Part shown: piece after piece, positions 15,301 through 24,023 of the stretch
Layout of the letters: each line of letters begins with the position of its first letter
How positions within the stretch are numbered: position 1 is the first letter of the stretch
Assembly: GCF_900115115.1 (NCBI RefSeq)
Contig: NZ_FOVI01000029.1
Location: 1-35,090 of the forward strand
Direction of reading: 5' to 3'
DNA from: Paenimyroides ummariense
GTDB taxonomy: Bacteria > Bacteroidota > Bacteroidia > Flavobacteriales > Flavobacteriaceae
DNA: 35,090 nt
Notes under the pieces: generated by a model
Seen by the model: only the letters and a program-made list of their open reading frames with translations
What the model was told of the DNA's origin: nothing
The model's database searches: none
Made by a program: the position numbers and the translations under genes

Positions 15301-15521
15301 CTAACACTATTTGTAAAATCAATTCTAAGCCACATAAGTCACCGATCAAATATTCAAAATACTGTATTAGGAAATATTTTCTCAATAGCAACAGTTATAA
15401 AAATTCACAATAAAGAAGTCAAATCCAGAATGTTTTTCAGTAAGTGACCTATATTTCTAATTCGGCTAACCGCTCCAAATCCTCCAAAAAATGTTTCGAG
15501 ATTTGTTCTGTTTCGGCTACA

Positions 15522-15557
15522 AAAAAAGAGAAATACAAAAGTGTTTCTCTTTTTTTA
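15522..15557. terminator. bidirectional intrinsic terminator
   Basis: A-rich AAAAAAAGAGAAA (15522-15534) pairs with TTTCTCTTTTTTT (15545-15557) around a 10-base loop, giving a T-run on both strands. It lies 220 bases after the reverse transcriptase stop and closes the plus-strand defence island. Bases 15301-15521 show no gene. Confidence 0.7.
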
Positions 15558-15602
15558 TTTTCTATATGAACAATATACTTTTATTCCCGGTTTGTTCCGG
15601 AA

Positions 15603-16095
15603 TCTCAAACATGTAAAACTAAATAGTTCTACCACTCCAAATCTGGTCAGTGAGCCCATCGAAGTGTCGAACTGCTGTCATATCGAGCGTAGTCGAGATA
15701 TCTCAAACATTTAAAACTCAAATCGTTCTAACACTCCTAAATCACGGTCAGTGAGCCTGACGAACTGCGAGCTTGTAAGACATTATTTAACCGATTTTAG
15801 ACCGAGGCAAGAAATCGAAGATTCACGATTTCAAAATGTAAAATAGATGATAGAGCATACTAAAAAGAAAAGATTTTTGGTTCTTTTAGTCATAAAAGAA
15901 CAGAGAAACCGAAATAGAACTATCGCTATCAAAGGAGATCTCAAAGCTGCATAATTCTACTACTCCAAAACCGCGGTCAGTGAGCCTGTATTCTGCAGTT
16001 CAAGTCCAGTCTAGAACAAAGACAATCTGTCATATCGAGCCTGTCGAGATATCTCCAATATATAACACCTAATAGTTCTTTAAACACACCTAACA
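15603..16095. repeat. cluster of dispersed intergenic repeats
   Basis: Related units lie at 15603-15656, 15701-15757, 15939-15986 and 16052-16095. Each reads roughly TCTCAAACAT-(T/G)TAAAACT-...-GTTCTA-CACTCC and, in the first three, ends in GGTCAGTGAGCC. A fifth, diverged copy is at 20531-20585. Between them sit two REP-like inverted repeats (TGTCATATCGAGC...TCGAGATATCTC) at 15676-15704 and 16029-16056. No gene is seen in 15558-16148. Confidence 0.75.
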
Positions 16096-16148
16096 TCCTT
16101 ATCATCCATCACCCAAAGTCCAGCATATAAACCATTCACAGCTATTCT

Positions 16149-17045
16149 TTAATTAAACGACTGCCGAAATTCTAACGGCGACAAACTCGTTTTCTTTTTA
16201 AACAACGTAGAAAATGACTGCGAATGCTCAAATCCCAGTTCATAAGCAATCTCACTTACCGATAATTCCGTTGTAGAAAGTTTCTCTTTCGCTTTGCTGA
16301 TCAGCTTTTCGTGAATGTGCTGTTGCGTATTTTGTCCTGTATGAACCCGCAAAAGGTCACTCAAATAATTCGGAGAAAGATTCATTGCTTCAGCAATTTC
16401 ATGCACAGTCAACAAACCTTTTTCAGAAGAATTTTTATCAAAATAATCATTTAAAAATGTTTCAAATTTCGCCAAAAGCTGATGATTTCCACTTTTTCTC
16501 GTGATAAATTGTCTCTCATAAAACCGCTTCGAATAATTCAGCAACAACTCAATCTGCGACAAAATAATTTCCTGCGTATGTTGGTCAATGTGCTGACATT
16601 CCTTATCAATTTTATTCAGAATTTCGAGTAAGTCATTTTCTTCATCTTCAGAGAGATGCAACGCTTCATTCACGGCATAAGAGAAAAATCCGTAAGACGA
16701 AATCGTACTCGCCAAAGAATGTTTCAACAGAAAATCCTCGTGAAAAATCAAAAGATAACCCGTATTTTCACAATCCATCGTTTTCAAATCTAGATATTGC
16801 ACCTGATTCGGCGCCGTAAAACTCAAAACACCTTTGTCGTAATCGTAATGTTGCTGTCCGTATTTTATTTTTCCGGTCGCATTTCGTTTCAGTGCAACGC
16901 AGTAATAACGGCTCACAAAACCTTTCCAAACCTCATCTTCTATGAAAACACTTTCTGCAAGATTTATCACACTCACCATAGGATGTTTTGGTTCAGGAAG
17001 TGACAACAATTTGTGAAAAGCCGAAATAGATTTTATCGTGTTCAT
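16149..17045 (-). CDS. AraC family transcriptional regulator (copy 1)
   Basis: A 298-residue regulator with an N-terminal sensing domain that keeps FTAPNQVQYL and LIFHEDFL of cupin-type AraC members. The C-terminal double helix-turn-helix (about 210-298) has LTVHEIAEAMNLSPNYLSDL and ELSVSEIAYELGFEHSQSF, then the closing SPLEFRQSFN. It is paralogous to the regulator at 18463-19377. The aldo/keto reductase upstream on the same strand is the likely target or partner. The inducer is unknown. Confidence 0.9.
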   Translation of the reverse strand: MNTIKSISAFHKLLSLPEPKHPMVSVINLAESVFIEDEVWKGFVSRYYCVALKRNATGKIKYGQQHYDYDKGVLSFTAPNQVQYLDLKTMDCENTGYLLIFHEDFLLKHSLASTISSYGFFSYAVNEALHLSEDEENDLLEILNKIDKECQHIDQHTQEIILSQIELLLNYSKRFYERQFITRKSGNHQLLAKFETFLNDYFDKNSSEKGLLTVHEIAEAMNLSPNYLSDLLRVHTGQNTQQHIHEKLISKAKEKLSTTELSVSEIAYELGFEHSQSFSTLFKKKTSLSPLEFRQSFN

Positions 17046-17366
17046 AATTTGAAATTCTAAATATTAAAGGTAGTAATTATTTGGGCGCCTTTATCCGTCT
17101 GTAATTTATCCTGAGTTTGTCGAAGGGCTCCCAATCTTTTTGCTCCACTTCGTTCCGCAAAAAGAGCTCCGCTCAAACCTAACGAAGTGGTTCATCGATT
17201 CCAAATAAAAAATAAAAAAGATGAGATAAGCCGGGCTGCAATCGTATTGTGTTTATAAGCAGTCTGTCATTCTGACGAAGGAAGAATCTCTGAAATATAT
17301 TGAGATTCTTCACTACATTTCATTTCGTTCGGAATTGCAAACTACAAATATTTTAATTTAAACAAA
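17046..17366. repeat. intergenic region with REP-like elements
   Basis: No gene is seen. GAAGAATCTC (17281-17290) and GAGATTCTTC (17302-17311) form a perfect 10-bp stem with an 11-base loop, preceded by TGTCATTCTGACGAAG, a form common in flavobacterial intergenic repeats. A second motif, CCTGAGTTTGTCGAAGG (from about 17111), is of the same kind. The hairpin could also end the aldo/keto reductase transcript. Confidence 0.6.
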
Positions 17367-18374
17367 TCAATAATCCAAAAGTCCCATCCCAAACTCATCA
17401 TAAGTCGCTCCAGTATCCGTTCCTAAAGGCACAATACTTTCCAGTTTCTGAATATCAGATTCACTTAAAACAATTTTGCTCGCTTCAATATTCTGTTCAA
17501 GATATTTTCTGCGTTTCGTTCCCGGAATCGGTAGAATTCCCTTGCTGATAATCCAAGCCAAAGCTAATTGCGAAGACGTGATTTCTTTTTCTTTCGCCAT
17601 ATTTTCAATCGCTTCCACCAACTCGATGTTTTTATGGAAATGTTCTCCCTGAAAACGCGGAATTGCTCTTCGGAAATCATTTTCCGGCAAGTCATCAATT
17701 GTTTTGATATTTCCCGATAGAAATCCTCTTCCAAGCGGAGAATACGCTACAAAACCAATTCCTAGTTCATTCAACGTTTTGATAACGTCTTTTTCTTCAA
17801 CGGTTCTTTCAAACAAAGAATATTCACTTTGAACTGCAGAAATCGGATGAATTGCGTGTGCTCTTCTCACGGTTTCCGAACCAACTTCCGGCAAACCGAT
17901 ATATCCAATTTTCCCTTCTTTCACCAAATCGCTCATTGCTCCAACCGTTTCCTCAACCGGAACATTTTTATCGAGACGATGCATATAATAAAGGTCGATG
18001 TAATCGGTTTTCAGATTTTTCAACGAACGCTCAACAGATTTTTTCACATAATCTTTACTTCCGTTGATTTTCCAAGTCACTTGCTCATTGTCATCAATTT
18101 CCCAACCAAATTTAGTTGCAATAATATATTGGTCACGATTGCCTTCAATCGCTTTTGCAATCAGCTGTTCATTTTTAAAAGGACCATACAAATCGGCTGT
18201 GTCTAGAAAATTTCCACCCAGTTCCAAAGAACGATGAATGGTTGCAATCGCTTCTTTCTCATCTGTTTTTCCATACATATCTGCATCGCCGAAACCTGTC
18301 ATTCCCATACATCCCAGACCGATATTCGGAACGATTAAACCTTGGCTTCCTAATTTTACTTGATTCAATTTCAT
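17367..18374 (-). CDS. aldo/keto reductase
   Basis: A 335-residue NADPH-dependent oxidoreductase of the AKR TIM-barrel family. The catalytic tetrad is visible: D58 (LDTADLYG), Y63, K88 (IIATKFG) and H132 (YYMHRLD). The family phrases LGLGCMGM-like IGLGCMGMTGFG and IPIPGTKRR-like ILPIPGTKRRKYLEQN near the C-terminus (cofactor binding) are present. It resembles the YajO/AKR13 group that reduces small aldehydes and ketones. It lies between two AraC paralogues, the upstream one 88 bases away. The physiological substrate is not evident. Confidence 0.93.
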   Translation of the reverse strand: MKLNQVKLGSQGLIVPNIGLGCMGMTGFGDADMYGKTDEKEAIATIHRSLELGGNFLDTADLYGPFKNEQLIAKAIEGNRDQYIIATKFGWEIDDNEQVTWKINGSKDYVKKSVERSLKNLKTDYIDLYYMHRLDKNVPVEETVGAMSDLVKEGKIGYIGLPEVGSETVRRAHAIHPISAVQSEYSLFERTVEEKDVIKTLNELGIGFVAYSPLGRGFLSGNIKTIDDLPENDFRRAIPRFQGEHFHKNIELVEAIENMAKEKEITSSQLALAWIISKGILPIPGTKRRKYLEQNIEASKIVLSESDIQKLESIVPLGTDTGATYDEFGMGLLDY

Positions 18375-18462
18375 ATTGTTAAATTTTATTGATACAAAAT
18401 TCCGCAGAAATTAAAACTCTGATGTATGCAAAACGACGGATATTGTATGAGAATTACTGATG

Positions 18463-19377
18463 TCAGTTAAATGACTTCCGAAATTCCAAAGGGGAAATGT
18501 CAGTTTTAGCTTTAAACAATTTACTGAAAGATTGAGAATGTTCAAATCCTAATTCATAAGCAATTTCACTTACAGAAAGTTCTGTTGTAGAAAGCTTTTC
18601 TTTGGCTTTTTGAATTAGTTTTTCGTGGATGTGTTGTTGCGTCGTTTGTCCAGTCAGAGATTTTAGCAAGCTTCCTAAATAATTCGTAGAAATATTCAGA
18701 GATTCGGCAATATAATTTGCAGTTGGTAAACCTTTGTTGATGACATCATTTTTGAAATAATCATCCAAAATATGTTCTAACTTATCCAAAACCTGATGAT
18801 TGCTCTTTTTCCTTGTAATGAATTGTCTTTGATAAAATCGTTCACAATAATTCAGAATCACTTCGATTTGAGAAATGATGATATTCTGTGTGAATTCATC
18901 AATTCCCGATTGATATTCTTTTTCAATTCCCTTGAAAAGACCGATTAAAGTTTCCTCTTCTTTTTCGGAGAGAAATAATGCTTCATTCACATCATAACCG
19001 AAAAATTTGTAATTGGAGATTGTCTTTGCCAAAGGTGTATTCCAAATAAAATCAGGATGAAAAGCCAAAAGATATCCTGAAGGTTTTATGCCTGACTTAT
19101 CAATAATCATCTTAACCAATTGTCTCGGCGCAATAAAACACATCAAACCTTCATCAAAATCATATTGACTTTGACCGTAATGCAATTTTCCCTGAATATC
19201 ACGCTTGAAACCCATAAAATACAAATCCTGAATCCAGCTGATTTCCGATTCTTCGATTTGATATTCCACCAAACTGTAATCCACCAGACTAATCAACGGA
19301 TGCTGAGGTTTGGGCAATCCTGAAATCCTGTGGAATTCAGCAATCGTGTCGACTGTGTATAATTTTCTGTTGGTCAT
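18463..19377 (-). CDS. AraC family transcriptional regulator (copy 2)
   Basis: From the ATG at 19377 the protein is 304 residues. An in-frame TTG at 19395 lies inside the hairpin at 19391-19413 and is unlikely. Domain layout and much of the sequence match the regulator at 16149-17045; the last ~45 residues, including TTELSVSEIAYELGFEHSQSF, are nearly identical. The pair therefore comes from duplication and may see similar DNA. An exact TAACTTTG (-7 type) box on the minus strand at 19425-19418 could drive it. Confidence 0.9.
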   Translation of the reverse strand: MTNRKLYTVDTIAEFHRISGLPKPQHPLISLVDYSLVEYQIEESEISWIQDLYFMGFKRDIQGKLHYGQSQYDFDEGLMCFIAPRQLVKMIIDKSGIKPSGYLLAFHPDFIWNTPLAKTISNYKFFGYDVNEALFLSEKEEETLIGLFKGIEKEYQSGIDEFTQNIIISQIEVILNYCERFYQRQFITRKKSNHQVLDKLEHILDDYFKNDVINKGLPTANYIAESLNISTNYLGSLLKSLTGQTTQQHIHEKLIQKAKEKLSTTELSVSEIAYELGFEHSQSFSKLFKAKTDISPLEFRKSFN

Positions 19378-19390
19378 TATTTCAAAATTA

Positions 19391-19413
19391 GGCAACAGTT
19401 TGTGGCTGTTGCC
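19391..19413 (-). terminator. stem-loop between the dehydrogenase gene and araC copy 2
   Basis: GGCAACAG (19391-19398) and CTGTTGCC (19406-19413) form a perfect 8-bp stem with a 7-base loop, 9 bases after the dehydrogenase stop. On the minus strand it is followed by TAATTTT, a weak T-run. It probably ends or attenuates the dehydrogenase transcript. Confidence 0.6.
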
Positions 19414-19417
19414 TTTA

Positions 19418-19425
19418 CAAAGTTA
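19418..19425 (-). promoter_or_regulatory. -7 box TAACTTTG for araC copy 2
   Basis: Exact TAnnTTTG match on the minus strand, 41 bases before the ATG at 19377. It overlaps the dehydrogenase stop codon, and no clear -33 TTG is seen. Confidence 0.35.
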
Positions 19426-20262
19426 ATAATCTGTAGATGTACTTAGAGTTTTGAAATCATAAATTTCATTCTGAAGTGTGGATAATTTGTTATTTGCCAT
19501 TTGGAAAGCATCAGAACCTAAAACCAAATGAACTGGTGGATTTTGCATTTCAGCCAATTCTATCATTGCAACAGCCGCTTTTTCCGGGTCGCCCATTTGA
19601 TTTCCATTGATGTCTTGTTCGTGCATTTTCTGATTTTGTCTCGCAGTCGTATAAGCATCGATTTCATTTTCAGGTGTGCGAAGCGAACCTCCTGTCAAGA
19701 AATCTGTTCTGAAATATCCGGGATAAATAACCGTGGCATTCACACCAAATTCTTTTACTTCCGCCGCTAAAGCCTCAGTAAATCCAACAACGGCAAATTT
19801 GGTAGCGCAGTAAATTCCCCAACCCGGAAATTCTCCGGACAATCCGCCAATGGAAGCGATATTGAAAATCGAACCACTTTTTTGTGCTCTGAAATATGGC
19901 ATTGTTTTTCTAATGACATTCAAAGAACCAAAAACATTGGTGTCAAAATTCTGACGACTTTCTTTATCTGTCAATTCTTCCAAGGTTCCTAATTGTCCGT
20001 AACCTGCGTTGTTTACCACAACATCAATCTTTCCGAATTTTTCAATTGATTTGGAAACAGCTTCTGCAACCGAATTTTCATTCACCAAATCAACTTCTAA
20101 CGGTAAGAATGTTGAATTTTCTTCATTGATGACTTTCTGAAGTTCCGAAACATTTCTAGAAGTTGCTGCTACGGAATAGCCTTCTGCTAATAATTTTTTG
20201 ACTAATGTTAAACCTAAACCTTTTGAAGCTCCTGTTACGAACCATACTTTTTTTGTACTCAT
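19423..20262 (-). CDS. short-chain dehydrogenase/reductase
   Basis: A 279-residue classical SDR. The cofactor motif is TGASKGLG at residues 10-17 with SRN after strand 2 (NADP preference likely). NNAG is at 84-87, the catalytic serine 137 lies in NIASIGG, and the YxxxK pair is Y151/K155 (YCATKFAV). The fold ends with the substrate-loop region found in SDRs annotated as oxidoreductases acting on short carbonyls. With the aldo/keto reductase and the AraC pair it forms a redox cluster on one strand. The substrate is unknown. Confidence 0.93.
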   Translation of the reverse strand: MSTKKVWFVTGASKGLGLTLVKKLLAEGYSVAATSRNVSELQKVINEENSTFLPLEVDLVNENSVAEAVSKSIEKFGKIDVVVNNAGYGQLGTLEELTDKESRQNFDTNVFGSLNVIRKTMPYFRAQKSGSIFNIASIGGLSGEFPGWGIYCATKFAVVGFTEALAAEVKEFGVNATVIYPGYFRTDFLTGGSLRTPENEIDAYTTARQNQKMHEQDINGNQMGDPEKAAVAMIELAEMQNPPVHLVLGSDAFQMANNKLSTLQNEIYDFKTLSTSTDY

Positions 20263-20762
20263 TTTTTATTGTTTTTAAATGATTAATTATTTACAATACA
20301 AAGTTGAGCAAGAATGAAATCGTGCATGTGACCAAATCAAAGATTGTTGTAGCCAAAACAAATATAGGTTAGTTTTTAGGGTAGTATTTTGATCATAACT
20401 TTAAAGCTGAATAAGAGGGAATGTAAAAGTATTTCTATTAAATGAATGAGTTTTTTCATATTTAGTTCGTTGTCTGTCTATGTATTTATTCCCAAGAAGG
20501 TAGTACAAATACTTTGCTTTGGTACGCATATTCACAATATTTAAAACCTAAATAGTTTCTCCACGTCAAATCCCGGTCAGTGACTCTGATCAACTCCGCA
20601 TTCTCTTTTCAGCGCAAAAATCCAATAAATACAATCTACACGAATTAAAAGCGGTATGCCTTTTAGGTAGTTTGTCGCGGGTTATCGTGAAGCGTCGAAC
20701 AACTGTATGATTGGTCCTGCTTTAGTTGAAGCGTAAGCTGATTTTAGTACTATATAATGTCT
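20263..20762. other. intergenic region with repeat copy and a degenerate RHS-like tip
   Basis: No intact gene is seen. It holds the fifth copy of the dispersed repeat (20531-20585). Bases 20616-20653 closely resemble 34899-34936 at the other end of the immunity-like array. Read on the minus strand, the segment just above it ends in LLIRVD, like the ALIRVD end of the right-hand copy. Confidence 0.55.
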
Positions 20763-21485
20763 TTATCTTTTACAGCCAAACAATCTTGAAAAAAAACTCT
20801 TTTTTAATTTTTTTTCTATTATCCATATAGGCTTATCGTTAGGTCTTATAATTTTTGTGCCAGATCCAAATTTTCCCCAAGCAAATCCTGTCCTTATAGG
20901 TTTATTGCTAAGGTCAGCTACTAAATATATTTCAGGAAGTTCGCTCGCCCCATTTTCAAAGTCGTAATCCTGTTCGTTCTTTTCCATAATTCCGAATTTT
21001 TCGTTCCAGATTTCCATGATCGTTTTTTCATGAATAATATTTAAGTTAGAAAGAGCTCCTTTCTGTCCGAATTCATCGACATGCTTAATAAAATCGAATA
21101 AATTTTCAGAATGTTTTACAATCACTGCCGGATCATGGCATACGTAATAAACACAATTCCAATTTCCTTCAGAATCAATATCTAAAATCCAAAAATTACC
21201 GAATCCGTCGCCCGCAAGCTGTATCGAATACGGAAACAACTCCTCAAAACCGAATTGTTGGAATGTATCAAACCGAATTTCTTCCAAACCCTGAAATATA
21301 AACCCTTTGCTGAAACGTAATAATTCTTCAATTTCTTCAGGTAGTTTGTTGCACGGTAGTTTACTTTTAAAATCATCAATCTCACGTTCGGTCATACCTT
21401 TTAGGAGTTCTATGCAAAATATTTCTCCCTCTTCAGATTGATATTGGTTTGATACTATTGATTGTAATTGCTCTCTTATTGTCAT
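20763..21485 (-). CDS. SMI1/KNR4 (SUKH) family protein, likely toxin immunity
   Basis: From the ATG at 21485 the protein is 240 residues (a TTG at 21515 is less likely). The SUKH domain is recognisable: LPEEIEELLRFSKGFIF, then the core strand AGDGFGNFWILDIDSEGNW and VIVKHSENLFDFIKHV. SUKH proteins commonly neutralise nuclease and other toxins of polymorphic toxin systems and bind their toxin directly. After the domain a ~90-residue extension ends in a basic tail (KLKKSFFSRLFGCKR). It is the last gene of the minus-strand array and has no toxin gene beside it. Confidence 0.8.
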   Translation of the reverse strand: MTIREQLQSIVSNQYQSEEGEIFCIELLKGMTEREIDDFKSKLPCNKLPEEIEELLRFSKGFIFQGLEEIRFDTFQQFGFEELFPYSIQLAGDGFGNFWILDIDSEGNWNCVYYVCHDPAVIVKHSENLFDFIKHVDEFGQKGALSNLNIIHEKTIMEIWNEKFGIMEKNEQDYDFENGASELPEIYLVADLSNKPIRTGFAWGKFGSGTKIIRPNDKPIWIIEKKLKKSFFSRLFGCKR

Positions 21486-21557
21486 TTGGTCTAGTCTTCT
21501 CCGTCGGTTGTACAATTATTGATTTAAATAATTTGATGCTTTTTAATACTCATCATT

Positions 21558-22037
21558 CTACGATTGATTTTTTGTCCAAAAATTGGCTACTTCAGTGTGA
21601 TGGTAGAACAGAATCCAGTTTAAATCGACCGAAACAATTGTTACATCGTCAGAACTAGGATATAAAAAATCGGTAAGATACTTCTGGAATAGGTTCTTTG
21701 AAGTTTGCACCACTGTTTTACGGTTCCATGAAACAATCAAGTCTCCATTATACGGCATTAGATAATTTTCAATTTTTTTTCTGAAACGTTTTTCTTTTTC
21801 CATCGTTTTGCTATGCGCACTAAACCAGTTAGTTTCGGTATATTTTTTTGCTCGGTTCGTTGGGTTTTCGTAATAGTCAATAATTTTATTCACTCTTTTC
21901 GATTCCGTTGGTGATAATGCTAAAATAAGTTTTTTCTCTTCTGTAGTAATTTCGCTATTTTGAATTTTATCAAATCGCCATCCTAATTCAAAAGCTTCTA
22001 AAGAAATTATTTCGGTACGATCAATGGTTATGTTCAT
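21558..22037 (-). CDS. hypothetical protein, immunity-array member
   Basis: 159 residues, not recognised. No signal peptide or membrane segment. A charged helical middle (ESKRVNKIIDYYENPTNRAKKYTETNWFSAHSKTMEKEKRF) is followed by a strand-rich end with the aromatic phrase NWILFYHHTEVANFW. Size, solubility and place between a SUKH gene and other small orphans suggest a cytoplasmic immunity protein, but there is no direct evidence. Confidence 0.65.
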   Translation of the reverse strand: MNITIDRTEIISLEAFELGWRFDKIQNSEITTEEKKLILALSPTESKRVNKIIDYYENPTNRAKKYTETNWFSAHSKTMEKEKRFRKKIENYLMPYNGDLIVSWNRKTVVQTSKNLFQKYLTDFLYPSSDDVTIVSVDLNWILFYHHTEVANFWTKNQS

Positions 22038-22105
22038 AGGTGCACGTGTTATATTTTAAAGAGTTTCTGATTTTTATAAAGTATCTAAATATATCTGTAT
22101 CTTTT

Positions 22106-22723
22106 CTATAATCCGTCTTCCCTTTCTGACAACCAACTGCTGTATTTTTGTTTGTAAAAATCTCTGGTTTCGGTATCTTTCAGAATAAAATCCATACCTC
22201 CGTCATAAGGAGCAATAATTAATTCATTGTCAGGCGAAACAAAGAAAGCTCTTAAATTATCTTCTCCTATATCTTTTAGTAAATCATCAAATTTATTTTG
22301 AGCCCATTCCAGTGTACAAAACATCGGGGTATAAAACTGACCTTCATCGTAGTCTTCCGGATTATTTTCATATAAGTTAATATGTTCTAACGTAATAAAA
22401 GATAATTGGTTTACAGATGCTACATCATCAATCTTATATAATTCTTCATATTGTTCAGAACTGTATTCACCTGTCACCAGTAAAAACTTCGTATGATTGT
22501 TTAACAGGTCGGTAATTATTTTATTCTGCCGGTTAAGTAGTAGCTTCCATTCGCTGGCGTTGTTTGGGTAACGTTTTGATTTAGGTAAACTGTGAATACG
22601 AAACCACCTGTGTGAAAATTCCTTTGTGAATTTTTGACACATAAAAGCCGGCTCGGAATAAGTCGTTTTCCAAAATTCTATAAATTGTTGTGCTGTCATA
22701 AACGTAAAATCTATTTCATTCAA
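22106..22723 (-). CDS. hypothetical protein, possibly DUF3885-like
   Basis: A 205-residue soluble protein. The N-terminal part carries FSHRWFRIHSLPKSKRYP and a helix followed by KFLLVTGEYSSE. The C-terminus has AFFVSPDNELIIAPYDGGMDFIL followed by YKQKYSSWLSERE. The combination resembles DUF3885-type proteins, which turn up near toxin loci, but I hold this loosely. No catalytic motif is seen. Confidence 0.6.
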   Translation of the reverse strand: MNEIDFTFMTAQQFIEFWKTTYSEPAFMCQKFTKEFSHRWFRIHSLPKSKRYPNNASEWKLLLNRQNKIITDLLNNHTKFLLVTGEYSSEQYEELYKIDDVASVNQLSFITLEHINLYENNPEDYDEGQFYTPMFCTLEWAQNKFDDLLKDIGEDNLRAFFVSPDNELIIAPYDGGMDFILKDTETRDFYKQKYSSWLSEREDGL

Positions 22724-22772
22724 ATAATGATAAAGATGTGTGTTCAGAAATAAACTTAAAAAAAGTTGTTTG

Positions 22773-23219
22773 TCATTCAGTAAAATATTTCTTTTTCAAA
22801 TGTATAGTTTTTCTGATATCGCATCCCGACACAAACACACGGTAAGCAGGTTTGTCATTTCCGTAATAGGGTATCTCATCATAAATATATTGTATGTTTA
22901 GGTTATCCAGTTCTTTTTTTAGTTGTACTATTTTATTTAAATCGCTGCAAAAACCAATTAAGTGTGTTCTTGCCCATTGATCGCTTTTAATTTCGTTATA
23001 AGCATACTGTACAATTTCTGTTTCCGAACCAAAATATTTTAGATTTTGCTGCTGTCCACGCTCGGTATAATACCATATAAACATATTTCCGGATTTTTCA
23101 ATACCAAAGCCTTCATAAATACTGTTGCCGTTAATAGAATAACTTTCAAAATTATAACAGTGTTCTTTCATCCAGTGCTCTAGTTCACTTACTGTTTTTG
23201 GAAAATCCGTTTCATTCAT
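22773..23219 (-). CDS. hypothetical protein, immunity-array member
   Basis: 148 residues, soluble and aromatic-rich (FIWYYTERGQQQNLKYF). The sequence alternates strands and helices: SDQWARTHLIGFCSD, then LKKELDNLNIQYIYDEIPYYG. Not recognised. It shares strand and 553-base spacing context with the other small genes; a role in immunity is only suggested by location. Confidence 0.65.
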   Translation of the reverse strand: MNETDFPKTVSELEHWMKEHCYNFESYSINGNSIYEGFGIEKSGNMFIWYYTERGQQQNLKYFGSETEIVQYAYNEIKSDQWARTHLIGFCSDLNKIVQLKKELDNLNIQYIYDEIPYYGNDKPAYRVFVSGCDIRKTIHLKKKYFTE

Positions 23220-23257
23220 ATCACATGTTTAAAATTAAAAATATATTGTACATTGTT

Positions 23258-23872
23258 TTAAAGCAAATCTATTTCATTTTGTATGTTCTGTCGGGCATTA
23301 TTTTCAAACCTGTCGTAAAAATAATCGGTTTTAAAAATCCTGTCCATTAATAAAAAATGTTGTAATACCTTTTTACGCCCGGCATTGTAAACAACATCAG
23401 TGTAAACGGAATATTCTTTTCTAACGTTTTTGTAATACTGTGAGTATGCTTCCCAAGGCTGTCCTAATATAGAAAGGTCCGCATCTGTAAAATAGTTGGT
23501 ATCGTTGTCTGTTGATTTGTTGTGAGATTTGGTTGCTAAAATCTGATTCTTGCAATGTTCGATCAGTTCTTTAGGTACCAAAGCTTGTTTCATGCGTTTT
23601 TCGGCAAGTTCAGCGCTTTTTTCTTCGTTATCAGCTTGTGTTGAATGGTAAACTAAGTCGTGATAATAAAGGGTAAACAAAACGGTGTTCCAGTTTTGAA
23701 TGTGGTTTTGTATGGTGGTTAGCTGTTGCAATAGGTTTTCCAAATGTTGTAATGTATGGTAATGCCTGTTGGTGTCTGAATAGTTTTGTTTTATTTCAAA
23801 CCATAATTCATTTATCAGATTCTGATCGTATGTATAGTTTTCTAAAAGTTTAATAAATGTTTTTTTTAACAT
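23258..23872 (-). CDS. HD-superfamily metal-dependent hydrolase (COG4339-like)
   Basis: A 204-residue predicted metal-dependent phosphohydrolase. Histidines in RHYHTLQHLENLL (37-48), the HD pair at 71-72 in FTLYYHDLVYH, and DNEEKSAELA with D81 follow the order expected of the HD fold. A later DADLSILG motif supplies another acidic residue. Homologues occur as stand-alone proteins in many bacteria; the substrate (nucleotide or otherwise) is unknown. It stands among immunity-like genes but looks like an independent housekeeping or stress gene. Confidence 0.85.
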   Translation of the reverse strand: MLKKTFIKLLENYTYDQNLINELWFEIKQNYSDTNRHYHTLQHLENLLQQLTTIQNHIQNWNTVLFTLYYHDLVYHSTQADNEEKSAELAEKRMKQALVPKELIEHCKNQILATKSHNKSTDNDTNYFTDADLSILGQPWEAYSQYYKNVRKEYSVYTDVVYNAGRKKVLQHFLLMDRIFKTDYFYDRFENNARQNIQNEIDLL

Positions 23873-24023
23873 AATAGTCTGCAGTTGGGCAATATTTTTC
23901 GTAATGGTTCCTATCCCTTATTCTCATTCTCATAAACCTATGTTTCTAACTATATCTAATTTAATAATATTTTTATCAATGCAGATATAAAACCATTTGT
24001 TTACTAAACATAAATTCTAGTGT

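Noticed and set aside
13321..15560. Group II intron, retron or diversity-generating retroelement
   Set aside because: There is no maturase X domain or domain V-like hairpin; no retron msr/msd layout with its partner; no TR/VR pair; the motif is QGSP rather than the DGR form.
15301..16148. CRISPR-like array in the repeat cluster
   Set aside because: Copies are diverged and irregularly spaced, with REP hairpins between them and no cas genes.
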